Source of the DNA: Paenibacillus polymyxa
GTDB lineage: Bacteria > Bacillota > Bacilli > Paenibacillales > Paenibacillaceae
Assembly (NCBI RefSeq): GCF_018614975.1
Contig: NZ_JAGGNR010000008.1
Span: 372,001-436,000 of the forward strand
Direction of reading: 5' to 3'
DNA: 64,000 bases
Shown: positions 53,849-62,588 of the stretch, piece after piece
Numbering within the stretch: position 1 is the stretch's first letter
Layout: each line of letters begins with the position of its first letter
Notes under the pieces: generated by a model
What the model was told of the DNA's origin: nothing
What the model saw: only the letters and a program-made list of their open reading frames with translations
Databases searched by the model: none
Translations under genes and position numbers: made by a program

Positions 53849-55096
53849 TTAAACTATCTTGAACGAAGAAAATGATGAAACCATATCTGCTACTTTATGT
53901 TCGCAATTACCAAAAAATAAAATGCATATTCGATATGACGTTTTTGTTTGATTTGGTAAAGTATTTTTGGCAAATGTGTAGATAATAAATTTATTTTTCT
54001 CATCAGGACTTAAAAATTGCCTCAACTTAGAATATACTTCACTGAAAGTATACATTTCTTTTGCTTCAAATCGAACAAACCTTGTTTTTATATTTGAGTA
54101 TATATTAGCTAACTCCTCTACTAAAGGAAGTAAATATGTGACTTGAGTAAACCTTGCATTTATCTCTATTACAGGAAATAATTTTCCATAAATATCAATA
54201 ATAGAGTCTACTCCGCAAATACCTTTATAGCCTTTATTTTTGAGTATTTTTCCTAATTTTAGTATCTCTTTTTTATACTCCTTAATAATCCCCTCCTCAT
54301 AGTTAGGTGTAAAGTTAGTTCCCAAATAAACAGCATTTTCATCAATTTCTTGTTCAGTTATAGCCAAAATAATAACATTACTATCATCAATCCATAATTG
54401 TGCATTTATATTTCCTATAGCAGGGTGCCATGCCTCTATCAACAAATCAAATTCAGTTGCACGTCGATTAATGAACTTCGCAAGCGTTCTAAAAGAATTT
54501 CTATTTTCAATCTTTTTCAGACCTTTACCTGATGATCCGTAAGGTATTTTCAGTACACTATTAGTGAATCCTTCCTCACATAAAAGGTTAAAATAAAAAT
54601 CAAGTTCTGACTGATTATTACAGAAATAGCCTTTTGTAACTCTAAAGCCGTTTTTCTCTGCCATTTTGCGGGTCTTGAACTTATTATTAATATCCTTTAC
54701 CAGAGCAGGCTCACTACCAAATATCTCAACATCAGAATGGTTAGTTAACCAATCGGATAACTCTTCAGTTACAATATAAGGAACCAAAAGGGTACTTGAT
54801 GTATTTATTGAAGGTACACCGTCCTGAATAATTTCAAGCCTTGGTAAAGAAATTCCTAAATCCTGAAGATAAATAAGAAAATCACAATCAATTTCTTGAT
54901 GTAATAATACAGTATCTGGAGGGCTTGAAATAAATATCAACTGTTGTTCTTGCTGCATAACGAGCTCTAACTGATGATTATCAGTTAAAGCTGGAAATAC
55001 CTTTGAATCATTCCACCTCTGTTCTTGATTGACGTTATAGTACCAATTGATATTCTTATTTAATTCATTGAACATTGATACGGGACTCTTGATCAT
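53849..55096 (-). CDS. ATP-grasp ligase, probable amino acid-ACP ligase (BtrJ-like)
   Basis: This 415-residue protein has a pre-ATP-grasp region (about 1-130) and an ATP-grasp domain: VKDINNKFKTRKMAEKNGFR, the nucleotide-binding VLKIPYGSSGKGLKKIE near 195, LIEAWHPAIGNINAQLWID near 240, and the metal-binding FPVIEINARFTQ near 320. Family members join an acid to an amine or thiol with ATP. Length and gene context (free ACP with a 4-nt overlap, fold-III PLP decarboxylase nearby) match BtrJ, which loads glutamate on the carrier BtrI in butirosin biosynthesis. The substrate is inferred, not shown. Confidence 0.75.
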   Translation of the reverse strand: MIKSPVSMFNELNKNINWYYNVNQEQRWNDSKVFPALTDNHQLELVMQQEQQLIFISSPPDTVLLHQEIDCDFLIYLQDLGISLPRLEIIQDGVPSINTSSTLLVPYIVTEELSDWLTNHSDVEIFGSEPALVKDINNKFKTRKMAEKNGFRVTKGYFCNNQSELDFYFNLLCEEGFTNSVLKIPYGSSGKGLKKIENRNSFRTLAKFINRRATEFDLLIEAWHPAIGNINAQLWIDDSNVIILAITEQEIDENAVYLGTNFTPNYEEGIIKEYKKEILKLGKILKNKGYKGICGVDSIIDIYGKLFPVIEINARFTQVTYLLPLVEELANIYSNIKTRFVRFEAKEMYTFSEVYSKLRQFLSPDEKNKFIIYTFAKNTLPNQTKTSYRICILFFGNCEHKVADMVSSFSSFKIV

Positions 55097-55350
55097 TGGT
55101 TGAACACCAGCTTGCTTTCTACACGCTCCGAAATTTTGTTAAGTGTAGAAAAATTCTCAAACATTAATTCTTCGTCGTCGAACATTATGTCAAAACTCTC
55201 TTCTAATTCTACAATAAGAGCTACAGACTTCATTGAGTCTAATCCCAATTGCGTCAATTCCTGTTCATCGGAAATTTCATCAAAACTTTTTTCAAGTATT
55301 TGTTTCAGCTTTTTTTTAATTTCAGTCTTAATAACTTGATTATTCTCCAT
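55093..55350 (-). CDS. Acyl carrier protein
   Basis: This 85-residue acidic four-helix carrier has the phosphopantetheine attachment serine S39 in QLGLDSMKSVALIVELEE. It is not followed by fatty-acid genes and overlaps the ATP-grasp ligase by 4 nt (ATGA), so it should be a dedicated carrier loaded by that ligase. Size and context match BtrI (87 aa). GGAGGGCG 7 nt upstream supports the ATG. A phosphopantetheinyl transferase is not seen here and would be supplied from elsewhere. Confidence 0.9.
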   Translation of the reverse strand: MENNQVIKTEIKKKLKQILEKSFDEISDEQELTQLGLDSMKSVALIVELEESFDIMFDDEELMFENFSTLNKISERVESKLVFNQ

Positions 55351-55620
55351 TAGTTTTCGCCCTCCAAATTGAAAATTATTATTATATTCATCATTTAATA
55401 CAAAATAACTTTACTTCATTTTGTTCTGAGGAGATAAAGTAATAATTCTTTTCTTTTCATAAACTTATACAACTGTCTTTCCATCAATACCTATTTGATT
55501 AAAATATATGCTTGGAAATTATATGTTTTTCCTCTTTATGTGATTGTAGGTTACGTAAAAGCTATCTTCATGAACAGAATTAGAATTTATTTTTTGATTA
55601 TGGTTCAAAATTATATCTGT
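55351..55620. other. AT-rich spacer upstream of the ACP gene
   Basis: No gene is seen. Because the upstream carbamoyltransferase is dead and interrupted by an insertion sequence, this stretch probably carries a promoter for the ACP and ATP-grasp genes, although no clear -35/-10 pair was resolved. Confidence 0.4.
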
Positions 55621-57252
55621 TGATATATTTATTACCATTTCTAATAAATTGGTTGTGCTACTCCTCCAGCCATAAAAGGTTTTTATTTTGGTTTTTATGT
55701 TGGTTGTTTTTTTAATGATTTAAGATATGCATTACAATAAAACTTCCTAATAAAGCATACTGTAATGGAGATGAAATTTCTTTTTAGAACTGCTCAAAAA
55801 TATCTCCCTTTCTTCTAGTACTAAAAAGGTATTGAAATCAATAGCTCTTTATTTCAAATATAGCATAATCGAGTAATTTATATATTTTCTTTAAATAATA
55901 CAAATATTTCCTATAGTCCAAATAGGTCACTATCCCATTAACTTGTAAGCATCATTGTCACCCATACCGTCCAAAGTTAATACCGAACTAGAGCTAAATC
56001 CAGATAGTCTGTAGACACTTTCAGCATGAACTATATGATGGGGTAAAATCAGTTTTTTTCTCATCCACACTTTTTCCTAAAGGTTCTTGTACTATAGTTT
56101 CAAAATTTTCCCTAGTATTTGGATACAATAGACCAATAGGTGCGTCTATACTTTTTTCTTATTTGATATTTAATTGAAAATATTTAAAATAAAAATCAAT
56201 TCTATCGATGTCACTTAAATAAATATTTTAGTATTCTAGGACGTGTCTGAAAACTGTAGAAGTTTGTTATATGATTTTGAGAAAAATGATTGGAGCATGG
56301 ATCATGATTCAAAGACCGTATGAACTAAACGATGAAAAATTGGAAACAAATTAAAGATATATGCTCCCTCCATATACAACAGGACGTCCGTCAAAATTAA
56401 GCAATCGCACGATGTTTAAGCTTTTCTTTGGATCTATCGAAATGTAGCTGCATGGCGTGATCTGCCAGAAGAACGTTATGGTTCAAGGAAAACGGCCTAC
56501 AGTCGATTTTGTAAATGGAGAGATACAGAATAATTTGTCACGATCTTCTAATCGCTCTAACCAAAACCTAGTTTTGAAAAATTGAGAATTGATTCCACAT
56601 CGGTTAAAGCCCCTCAACACAGTACCGGTGCTAAAAAAACGCACAAGGACACGAAGTAAATCAAACATCGGCATCAGTCGTGGTGGAAAGACCGTTAAAC
56701 TTCATACGCTAGCCGAAGGATTAGTAAATCTTCTAGTTTCTCTTCTGACGGGTGGCCACATTCTATTAATTCTGTTCCCGCATTAAATTTATTTCAGGAA
56801 TTTAATATACCGGGAAGTCGTATTCTTGGAGACAAAGCCTATGACTCAGTAGCTTTTCGAAATTGAATTAAAGCTAATCAAGTATCCTACGTCATTCCAC
56901 CTATAGCTAGCACTCGATATCCTTGGAAAGTCCATTGGTTCTTGGACAAAGAACACCGCTTAGTGTAGTGATTTTCAATAAAATCAAATATTTTCGCCGC
57001 GTAGCCACTCGTTATGACAAGCTTTCCAAGTCATTCTTGTCATAAGGAGTAGCTACCATTTTTAAATTGACTCAGTAATGAGTTTTCAGACACAACCTAG
57101 AAATTTTAAAAATAGAGAACAGGTGCTTTATGTTTGTTTGTGTTTAATTCTGTTAACCTCTTCTCTTTAAATGCAGATATGATTCTTCCATCTTCCATAA
57201 GCACAGCAGCAGTGTCATACCCAAACCAAAGTTATCATTAGCTACCTGAGGT
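55620..57252 (-). pseudogene. Second carbamoyltransferase gene, decayed and interrupted by an IS5-type element
   Basis: Minus-strand fragments match the NodU/CmcH family in order. From the ACAD stop: IVGYNFSIPQVAND, then in a shifted frame YDTAAVLMEDGRIISAF and KEKRLTELNTNKHKAP. The insertion element at 56239-57097 follows. Beyond it come YLSDIDRIDFYFKYF, then PHHIVHAESVYRLSGF with SSSSVLTLDGMGDND (the HHxxHA metal site), and FMAGGVAQPIY near 55640-55675. Several frameshifts and stops are present and no C-terminal carbamoyltransferase domain is left. It differs from the intact carbamoyltransferase at 60847-62559, so the cluster once had two. Confidence 0.8.
56239..57097 (+). mobile_element. 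Degenerate IS5-family element
   Basis: The 859-bp element has ends GGACGTGTCTGAAAACT and AGTTTTCAGACACAACC, inverted repeats of 17 bp matching at 15 positions, flanked by TA on both sides. The plus strand encodes a broken transposase: RPYELNDEKLETN, LPPYTTGRPSKLSNR, CQKNVMVQ/ERYGSRKTAYSRFCKW in shifted frames, THKDTKSNIGISRGGKTVKL, LGDKAYDSVAF and ATRYDKLSKSF. Stops and frameshifts make it inactive. The ends and TA target fit the IS427-like branch of IS5. It sits inside the second carbamoyltransferase gene. Confidence 0.82.
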
Positions 57253-57261
57253 ATTGAAAAG

Positions 57262-58446
57262 TTATATCCAACGATTTCTTATTGAGATAATACCAAGTTC
57301 TTTTTTTCCAATTATTTCCTTCAATAAATCTTCTGCAGGTGGATGAAAAGTTGCAGCGCGAACATCACGAAACAAACGTTCTAGTAAACTCCCTCGATTC
57401 AAGGAACCGGTTCCCTCCACTTGCATAGCCAAAAACAAAATCTCATTTGCTGTTTGACTCACGTATTGCTTTGTTACTAGAGTGCTCGTATACAATTCAC
57501 TGCTAAATTGTCGACCTTTTAGCGTTTCTTGATCTAGTTGCCTAGCACATGAAAGGATTTGATGCCTACATGTTTCTAATTTAATTAATATATCCGCTAC
57601 TTTATACTGTACACCAGGCATTAATGCAATTGGGCGCTTAGAAATACTATCATTTCTAAGTTTAGCAATATTCTTTATATGTTCGTACGCAGCCTTAGCA
57701 GCTCCCCAATATACCGAAGCTAATGCAAGACGAAACCAGAACACCGAATCTTGTGTATCTTCTATCCCCATACCCTTACGTCCTATTAATCTATCTGCTG
57801 GTATCCACACATTGTCATATATAATATTATGACTTTTCGTAGCTTGCATACCTGAATAATCCCATGTTTCATCTATAGATATGCCAGAGTCTGTCAATAA
57901 CGTCAAAACAGCAGTAAGTCCTTGTGGCACTGACTCATCAAATCCATACAATGGCAAATACGTAATACGAGGACAGCCTGATACGAATGTTTTCACACCA
58001 TTTACTATATAGCCATCATCCACTTTTCTAAGGTTAATTCCAATTCTCTCTGAGATTTCATTACGATTGCTCATTAGTTCAATTTTCGGATAATTAATTG
58101 AAGCAAAAAACTCGCCTTTTTTGACTACATTTTTTAAAATTTCATTTGACATATCCTCTGAAAAAACATGTTGAAATGTTCCTAATGAGTAATAATGCAT
58201 AGCCAGACATAATGCAGTTGAAGGACAACCAGATGCAAGATTTGATATTAAATTACATGTTTGTTCTGCATTGAAACCTAGTCCACCCAAATTTTCAGGT
58301 AAATTCGCTGCATGAAGCCCTGCACTAACTATTGAGTCGAAATTCTCATGAGGAAACATTTTTAATCTATCATACTTTTCTGCATTTGATAGAAACTTTA
58401 AGCGAATTTCCTCAACGGCTATTTCTAGGTCCTTATCAATCCCCAT
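57262..58446 (-). CDS. Acyl-CoA dehydrogenase family flavoprotein
   Basis: This 394-residue protein has the three ACAD parts: N-terminal helices with LPENLGGLGFNAEQTCNLISNLASGCPSTALCLAMHY, a middle beta domain (GYIVNGVKTFVSG, WDYSGMQATKSHNIIYDNVWIP) and C-terminal helices ending RDVRAATFHPPAEDLLKEIIGKKELG. The usual catalytic glutamate segment is replaced by AATFHPPAED, as in ACADs that act on carrier-bound substrates or as monooxygenases. It begins within the stop of the decarboxylase (TAATG, 1-nt overlap), so translation is coupled. A role in oxidising an ACP-bound amino acyl group is inferred. Confidence 0.82.
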   Translation of the reverse strand: MGIDKDLEIAVEEIRLKFLSNAEKYDRLKMFPHENFDSIVSAGLHAANLPENLGGLGFNAEQTCNLISNLASGCPSTALCLAMHYYSLGTFQHVFSEDMSNEILKNVVKKGEFFASINYPKIELMSNRNEISERIGINLRKVDDGYIVNGVKTFVSGCPRITYLPLYGFDESVPQGLTAVLTLLTDSGISIDETWDYSGMQATKSHNIIYDNVWIPADRLIGRKGMGIEDTQDSVFWFRLALASVYWGAAKAAYEHIKNIAKLRNDSISKRPIALMPGVQYKVADILIKLETCRHQILSCARQLDQETLKGRQFSSELYTSTLVTKQYVSQTANEILFLAMQVEGTGSLNRGSLLERLFRDVRAATFHPPAEDLLKEIIGKKELGIISIRNRWI

Positions 58447-59723
58447 TATAAGTACTCTCCTACTTGAAAAATTATTTTGTGTTGGCCTCTAAGTATATCT
58501 TCCATTTTTCCTGGTTCACGTATAATATATGTTTCGCCATTAAATACGAGTAATTCAAGTGGAGTTGCGTGACCAAGAAAACGCATAGGGCTATATGTTA
58601 GTGTGTAAGCACCTGATTTTTGTATACAAAGATAGTCTCCTGGTTGTGCAATTGGAAGAATAATGCCTTTTGCTAAACAATCTTCAGGTGTACACAAAGG
58701 TCCAACAACACTAACTTTTTCTGTAGTTATCGGATCAAGGTCATCTTTCTTAATAAGAATCATAGGAAATGTGTTCCGCAGAGTTCTCCCTCGGAAAGTT
58801 GCTGCTGCATGGTGATTTAAACCACCATCCACTACAAGAAAAATTTCACCTTTGGAATGCTTTTTATATAAAACTTTTGTAATATAAGTTCCTGACTCAG
58901 CTAAAATATACCGACCACTTTCAAGGATAAATCTAGTTTTAGGTGAAAAAAGCAAGTAATCATCTATTAAATTACGTAGTTCACTTGATAGTGCTGATAG
59001 ATTGAGTTCATTCTCATGAGAGAAATATGGAACTCCTAATCCTCCACCTAAATCAACCATTTCACACTCTATCCCAAAATTAACTTTAATATATTTAGCT
59101 AATTTCAAAGTATAAGAGAATGTGGAGATAATTTGTTCATAATCGAGTATTTGTGTCCCTGTATATACATGAATCCCTCGAAAGGATATATTTGGAGTCT
59201 TTTTAATTTCCTCTAAAAATAGTGGAATCTGATTCTCATCAACGCCAAACTGCCGAGGGACTCCTGCCATTTTAATGCTAGTCTTTGCTAAGTCGGAGTC
59301 CGGATTAATACGTAAACCAATAGGAACAATCACATTATGCTCCTCAGCTAAATTAGAGATGATCAGTAATTCTTCAAGAGACTCAGTTATTATACAGTAA
59401 ATATTTTGTTTAATTGCGTACTCTAACTCACACGGTTTTTTGCCTGGTCCTGAAAATACAATATCCTGAGAATCATAACCTGCCTGAATTGCAAGGAAAA
59501 GTTCTCCTTGTGAAGCAACTTCTATCCCACAACCAAAACTATTAATTAAACTCGCTATACCTAAACTTCCATTCGATTTAAGAGAGAAAAAAATTTCAAC
59601 TGCTGGATGAAGCAGTTTTTGTATGTTCAGTATATGTTCCTTCAAAAAATCCCCATCATAAAGAAATAACGGAGTAGAATATTCGTCTGCTAAAAGTTGC
59701 ATGTGATGGTTAGAAATTTTCAT
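58446..59723 (-). CDS. Fold-III PLP-dependent decarboxylase (BtrK/LysA-like)
   Basis: This 425-residue protein has the alanine-racemase-fold barrel and beta domain of DAP/ornithine decarboxylases. The PLP lysine is K49 in FFSLKSNGSLG; IEVASQGEL, IHVYTGTQI, MVDLGGGLGVPY and LESGRYILAESG follow. The conserved cysteine is in GPLCTPEDCL near 345 and the C-terminal tyrosine in AYTLTYSPMRFLG. Length and motifs fit the BtrK-like group, which decarboxylates glutamate on an ACP. Lysine or ornithine decarboxylation cannot be excluded. GGGAGTG supports the ATG at 59723; a longer frame to 59798 lacks a site. Confidence 0.85.
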   Translation of the reverse strand: MKISNHHMQLLADEYSTPLFLYDGDFLKEHILNIQKLLHPAVEIFFSLKSNGSLGIASLINSFGCGIEVASQGELFLAIQAGYDSQDIVFSGPGKKPCELEYAIKQNIYCIITESLEELLIISNLAEEHNVIVPIGLRINPDSDLAKTSIKMAGVPRQFGVDENQIPLFLEEIKKTPNISFRGIHVYTGTQILDYEQIISTFSYTLKLAKYIKVNFGIECEMVDLGGGLGVPYFSHENELNLSALSSELRNLIDDYLLFSPKTRFILESGRYILAESGTYITKVLYKKHSKGEIFLVVDGGLNHHAAATFRGRTLRNTFPMILIKKDDLDPITTEKVSVVGPLCTPEDCLAKGIILPIAQPGDYLCIQKSGAYTLTYSPMRFLGHATPLELLVFNGETYIIREPGKMEDILRGQHKIIFQVGEYL

Positions 59724-59791
59724 TTTTTCACTCCCTAAGTCATCCCCCACTAATGTACATGTAGAAAAAACCACATATCCCAATCTGTTTT

Positions 59792-60835
59792 TTAACATAA
59801 ATTAGGATTTCGATTAGTACCAGTATGATCGTCCTTATTTCCAACATATATAAAATCATCTGTTTCCACGACGATCAAATTATCAATGTTACACAATATG
59901 ACAGGCTTTTCTTTTGCATAGACTATACTATTTGACGACGAAACTATCCTTATATCACCGACTAGTATGTTGTTCATCTTATCTTTGAATAAATTACGTT
60001 CAATTGAGGACCAACTTCCTAAATCATCCCAATCAAAATGAGCCTGAATCATATAACAGTTTTCTAAATTTTCTATGATAGCATGATCTATAGATATGCT
60101 TTCAATATTATTGTAAACATGGTTGAGCCGTACCTTTTCAACACCGTTTTCAAAACAATCAGAAATTTGTTTATACAAAACTGGTTGATGTACTATATAA
60201 GATTCGAGTAGGGTATTAATAGACCAAACCGAGATTCCAGTATTCCAAGAATATAATTTAGATTCGAAAAATAATTTTGCAATCTCAGGCTCAGGTTTTT
60301 CTTGAAACTTTTCCACTTTATATACTTGAAGCTCTTTTAGTTCGGATACACCAACACATTTAATGTAACCAAAAGCTGTATTAGGATTGAGCGCAGGCAC
60401 TCCGACTAATACAGTCGGATTTTTATTGTTCGAGATAAATTGACTTGCAATATTTATTGATTCACAAAATTTTTCTTCATTTCCAATCAAATGATCAGAT
60501 GGAATAATCACAATATTTTTAACTTCAACATTCAACCCTTTTATATGTAAGACAGATAATAAGATTGCAGCCGAAGTGCTTTTCGACAATGGTTCTGGTA
60601 TTATATTGCTTTCCGGAAGTTCTGGTAATTGTTCTTTAACAAGTTGTACATAATCTTCATTTGTAATAACAAAAATTCTTTCAACAGGTAGCACTCCACA
60701 GAGCCGCTTAAATGTAGATTGAATCATAGTACAATTGTCTTCACATAATTCCAGAAACTGCTTTGGCTTTTTTTCTGTCGAAAGGGGAAATAATCTTTGC
60801 CCCTTCCCCCCAGCCATAATTAACCCGCATAGCAT
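59792..60835 (-). CDS. Mannose-1-phosphate guanylyltransferase-like nucleotidyltransferase
   Basis: This 347-residue protein has the GDP-mannose pyrophosphorylase signature: MAGGKGQRLFPLSTEKKPKQFLEL at the N-terminus, IIPSDHLIGNEEKF near 113, NPNTAFGYIKC and VEKFQEKPE near 155-180, NTGISVWSI near 200, and WDDLGSWSSIERN near 275. It should make GDP-mannose or a close NDP-hexose for the cluster's glycosyltransferases. There is no fused isomerase domain. AGGTGAAAAT supports the ATG, and it starts 11 nt after the carbamoyltransferase stop. Confidence 0.88.
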   Translation of the reverse strand: MLCGLIMAGGKGQRLFPLSTEKKPKQFLELCEDNCTMIQSTFKRLCGVLPVERIFVITNEDYVQLVKEQLPELPESNIIPEPLSKSTSAAILLSVLHIKGLNVEVKNIVIIPSDHLIGNEEKFCESINIASQFISNNKNPTVLVGVPALNPNTAFGYIKCVGVSELKELQVYKVEKFQEKPEPEIAKLFFESKLYSWNTGISVWSINTLLESYIVHQPVLYKQISDCFENGVEKVRLNHVYNNIESISIDHAIIENLENCYMIQAHFDWDDLGSWSSIERNLFKDKMNNILVGDIRIVSSSNSIVYAKEKPVILCNIDNLIVVETDDFIYVGNKDDHTGTNRNPNLC

Positions 60836-60846
60836 ATTTTCACCTC

Positions 60847-62559
60847 TTATACTTCAAATGTATCTTTTTTAACTTTTTCATATAAATTACCATTAGACCA
60901 AATATAGTTGACCTTTCCCCATTCAGTTGCAGAATAGATATCTGGGAAAAAGCCTCTCGCCTTGTAATTAGCACTAGTATTACATAACAATGGAATTCCA
61001 GTTAGGCGATAATATGCTTGTAACAATTTATATATAGTAGGATTTTGATTTTCATTAACAGTCTGGAGTCTGGCGGTTCCGTCCAAGTGTGTTACAGCGG
61101 GTATCTTAACAAGCCAATCAGTATTGACCTCATGATCGAAAAGCATGTAGGGATCAGAACTTCCCGGTGAAAAAACTACAGGAGCTTGCTCCTCTAGACA
61201 AATGGGAGAAACAGGTCGATAATCTGCTCTGTTTTTAATCTTATTCAAAATGTCTTTCATCTGAGGCGATGTAGGAGCAGCGATTATACTTCGATTACCT
61301 AATGCTCTAGGACCCAACTCCGCTCTTCCATTTATAATAATAACCGGTTCATTTTCCTTGTTTATAAGTGCAGCTAAGTCTTCTATTGATAATTTTTTTT
61401 TAGACCAGCCTTCTACTGGATTATTGACTATTGTTTCAGGACCGCTATACACATCCCACTCTAAATAGACATTGTCTGTGTGTTTAAACATATAACAGCA
61501 GGCAGTACCGATTGCACTTCCAGCATCATTGGGGAAAGGAGGAATATATACAGAGTTAAACAATCCACTCTTCCTGATCGCTGAATTCCATTTAATATTG
61601 AGTGCACACCCACCGGCAAAGCATAAGTTTCTGTTTTTAGTACTTAGTTGTGCTATCTCCTTATTCTTAAGTCCAGTTACCAATTTCTCTTCAAGATAAT
61701 AGTGAAATGTACACAATATATCACTATCCGTATATTGCAACTTTTCTTTCCTAATGAAAGAATTTAATTCACTTGCAAAATAATTACCTAGTCCTTCAGG
61801 TTGTTTATGAGCGAATTTATTGTAAGTAAGATCAAACACCCTAAATAAATCTTTTTTAATTTCCCCTTTTGCAATATAAGCCATAACCTTACCTGGAACA
61901 GAAAGGTCATCTTTTGGTTTTTTATCTTCCACTTTAAATGGGCCATAATTTTGGGAAAACACGGCATATATATTACCTAGTAGATTGAATAAGTGTCCAT
62001 GGATTTCAACTTTCTTTTTATTAGGATCTATATGGTAGAGGCTTGGAAAAATCCCGCCATCCCAAACCAATACATAGGATTCCTCCATACGTTTAGCATA
62101 AGGACTAGTACAATATGCACTAAATACATGGGCTGCGTTGTGCAAATAACTATGGTAATGAAATTCTTCACTCTCGATTTCTAAACCTTCAAATTCCCAT
62201 TCTTTTAACAAATCATCTTGAATACCTTTTTCTTGGTACTGTCCAATGTTTAAATCATAATGATGGTTACCATCAGCTATTTCGAGCTTATTGGAGTTTT
62301 CTCCTATTGTTAGGCGTGGTTGTCCATCTAATGACGATTCTTTATCTGTACATCCCCAGCCATCTACTACAAATTTGTCTACATTGGACATATCATATCC
62401 ATAATTCTTTAAAAATCTTTGTACAATCTCCACTTCAAGAAGCTCATGATGCCTAATATTGTTATTTATTTTCTCCATCTCCACACAAAATACCAGTTTA
62501 CCATTATCAATTAAAGCTACGGCTCCATCATGGGTTAATTTCAAACCGCAAATAATCAT
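60847..62559 (-). CDS. Carbamoyltransferase, NodU/CmcH/TobZ family
   Basis: This 570-residue enzyme should move a carbamoyl group from carbamoyl phosphate through carbamoyl-AMP to a hydroxyl, probably on a sugar. The Kae1-like part has THDGAVALIDNGKLVFCVE, the metal-site HSYLHNAAHVFSAYCTSPY near 140, VLVWDGGIFPS and LCFAGGCALNIKWN; the C-terminal YrdC-like part has INGRAELGPRALGNRSIIA near 420. GGAGG 5 nt before the ATG at 62559 fixes the start. It is in the same operon as the GDP-mannose enzyme, which suggests a carbamoylated hexose. Confidence 0.9.
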   Translation of the reverse strand: MIICGLKLTHDGAVALIDNGKLVFCVEMEKINNNIRHHELLEVEIVQRFLKNYGYDMSNVDKFVVDGWGCTDKESSLDGQPRLTIGENSNKLEIADGNHHYDLNIGQYQEKGIQDDLLKEWEFEGLEIESEEFHYHSYLHNAAHVFSAYCTSPYAKRMEESYVLVWDGGIFPSLYHIDPNKKKVEIHGHLFNLLGNIYAVFSQNYGPFKVEDKKPKDDLSVPGKVMAYIAKGEIKKDLFRVFDLTYNKFAHKQPEGLGNYFASELNSFIRKEKLQYTDSDILCTFHYYLEEKLVTGLKNKEIAQLSTKNRNLCFAGGCALNIKWNSAIRKSGLFNSVYIPPFPNDAGSAIGTACCYMFKHTDNVYLEWDVYSGPETIVNNPVEGWSKKKLSIEDLAALINKENEPVIIINGRAELGPRALGNRSIIAAPTSPQMKDILNKIKNRADYRPVSPICLEEQAPVVFSPGSSDPYMLFDHEVNTDWLVKIPAVTHLDGTARLQTVNENQNPTIYKLLQAYYRLTGIPLLCNTSANYKARGFFPDIYSATEWGKVNYIWSNGNLYEKVKKDTFEV

Positions 62560-62588
62560 ACTAACCTCCAAAATGTATAATGAAAAAA

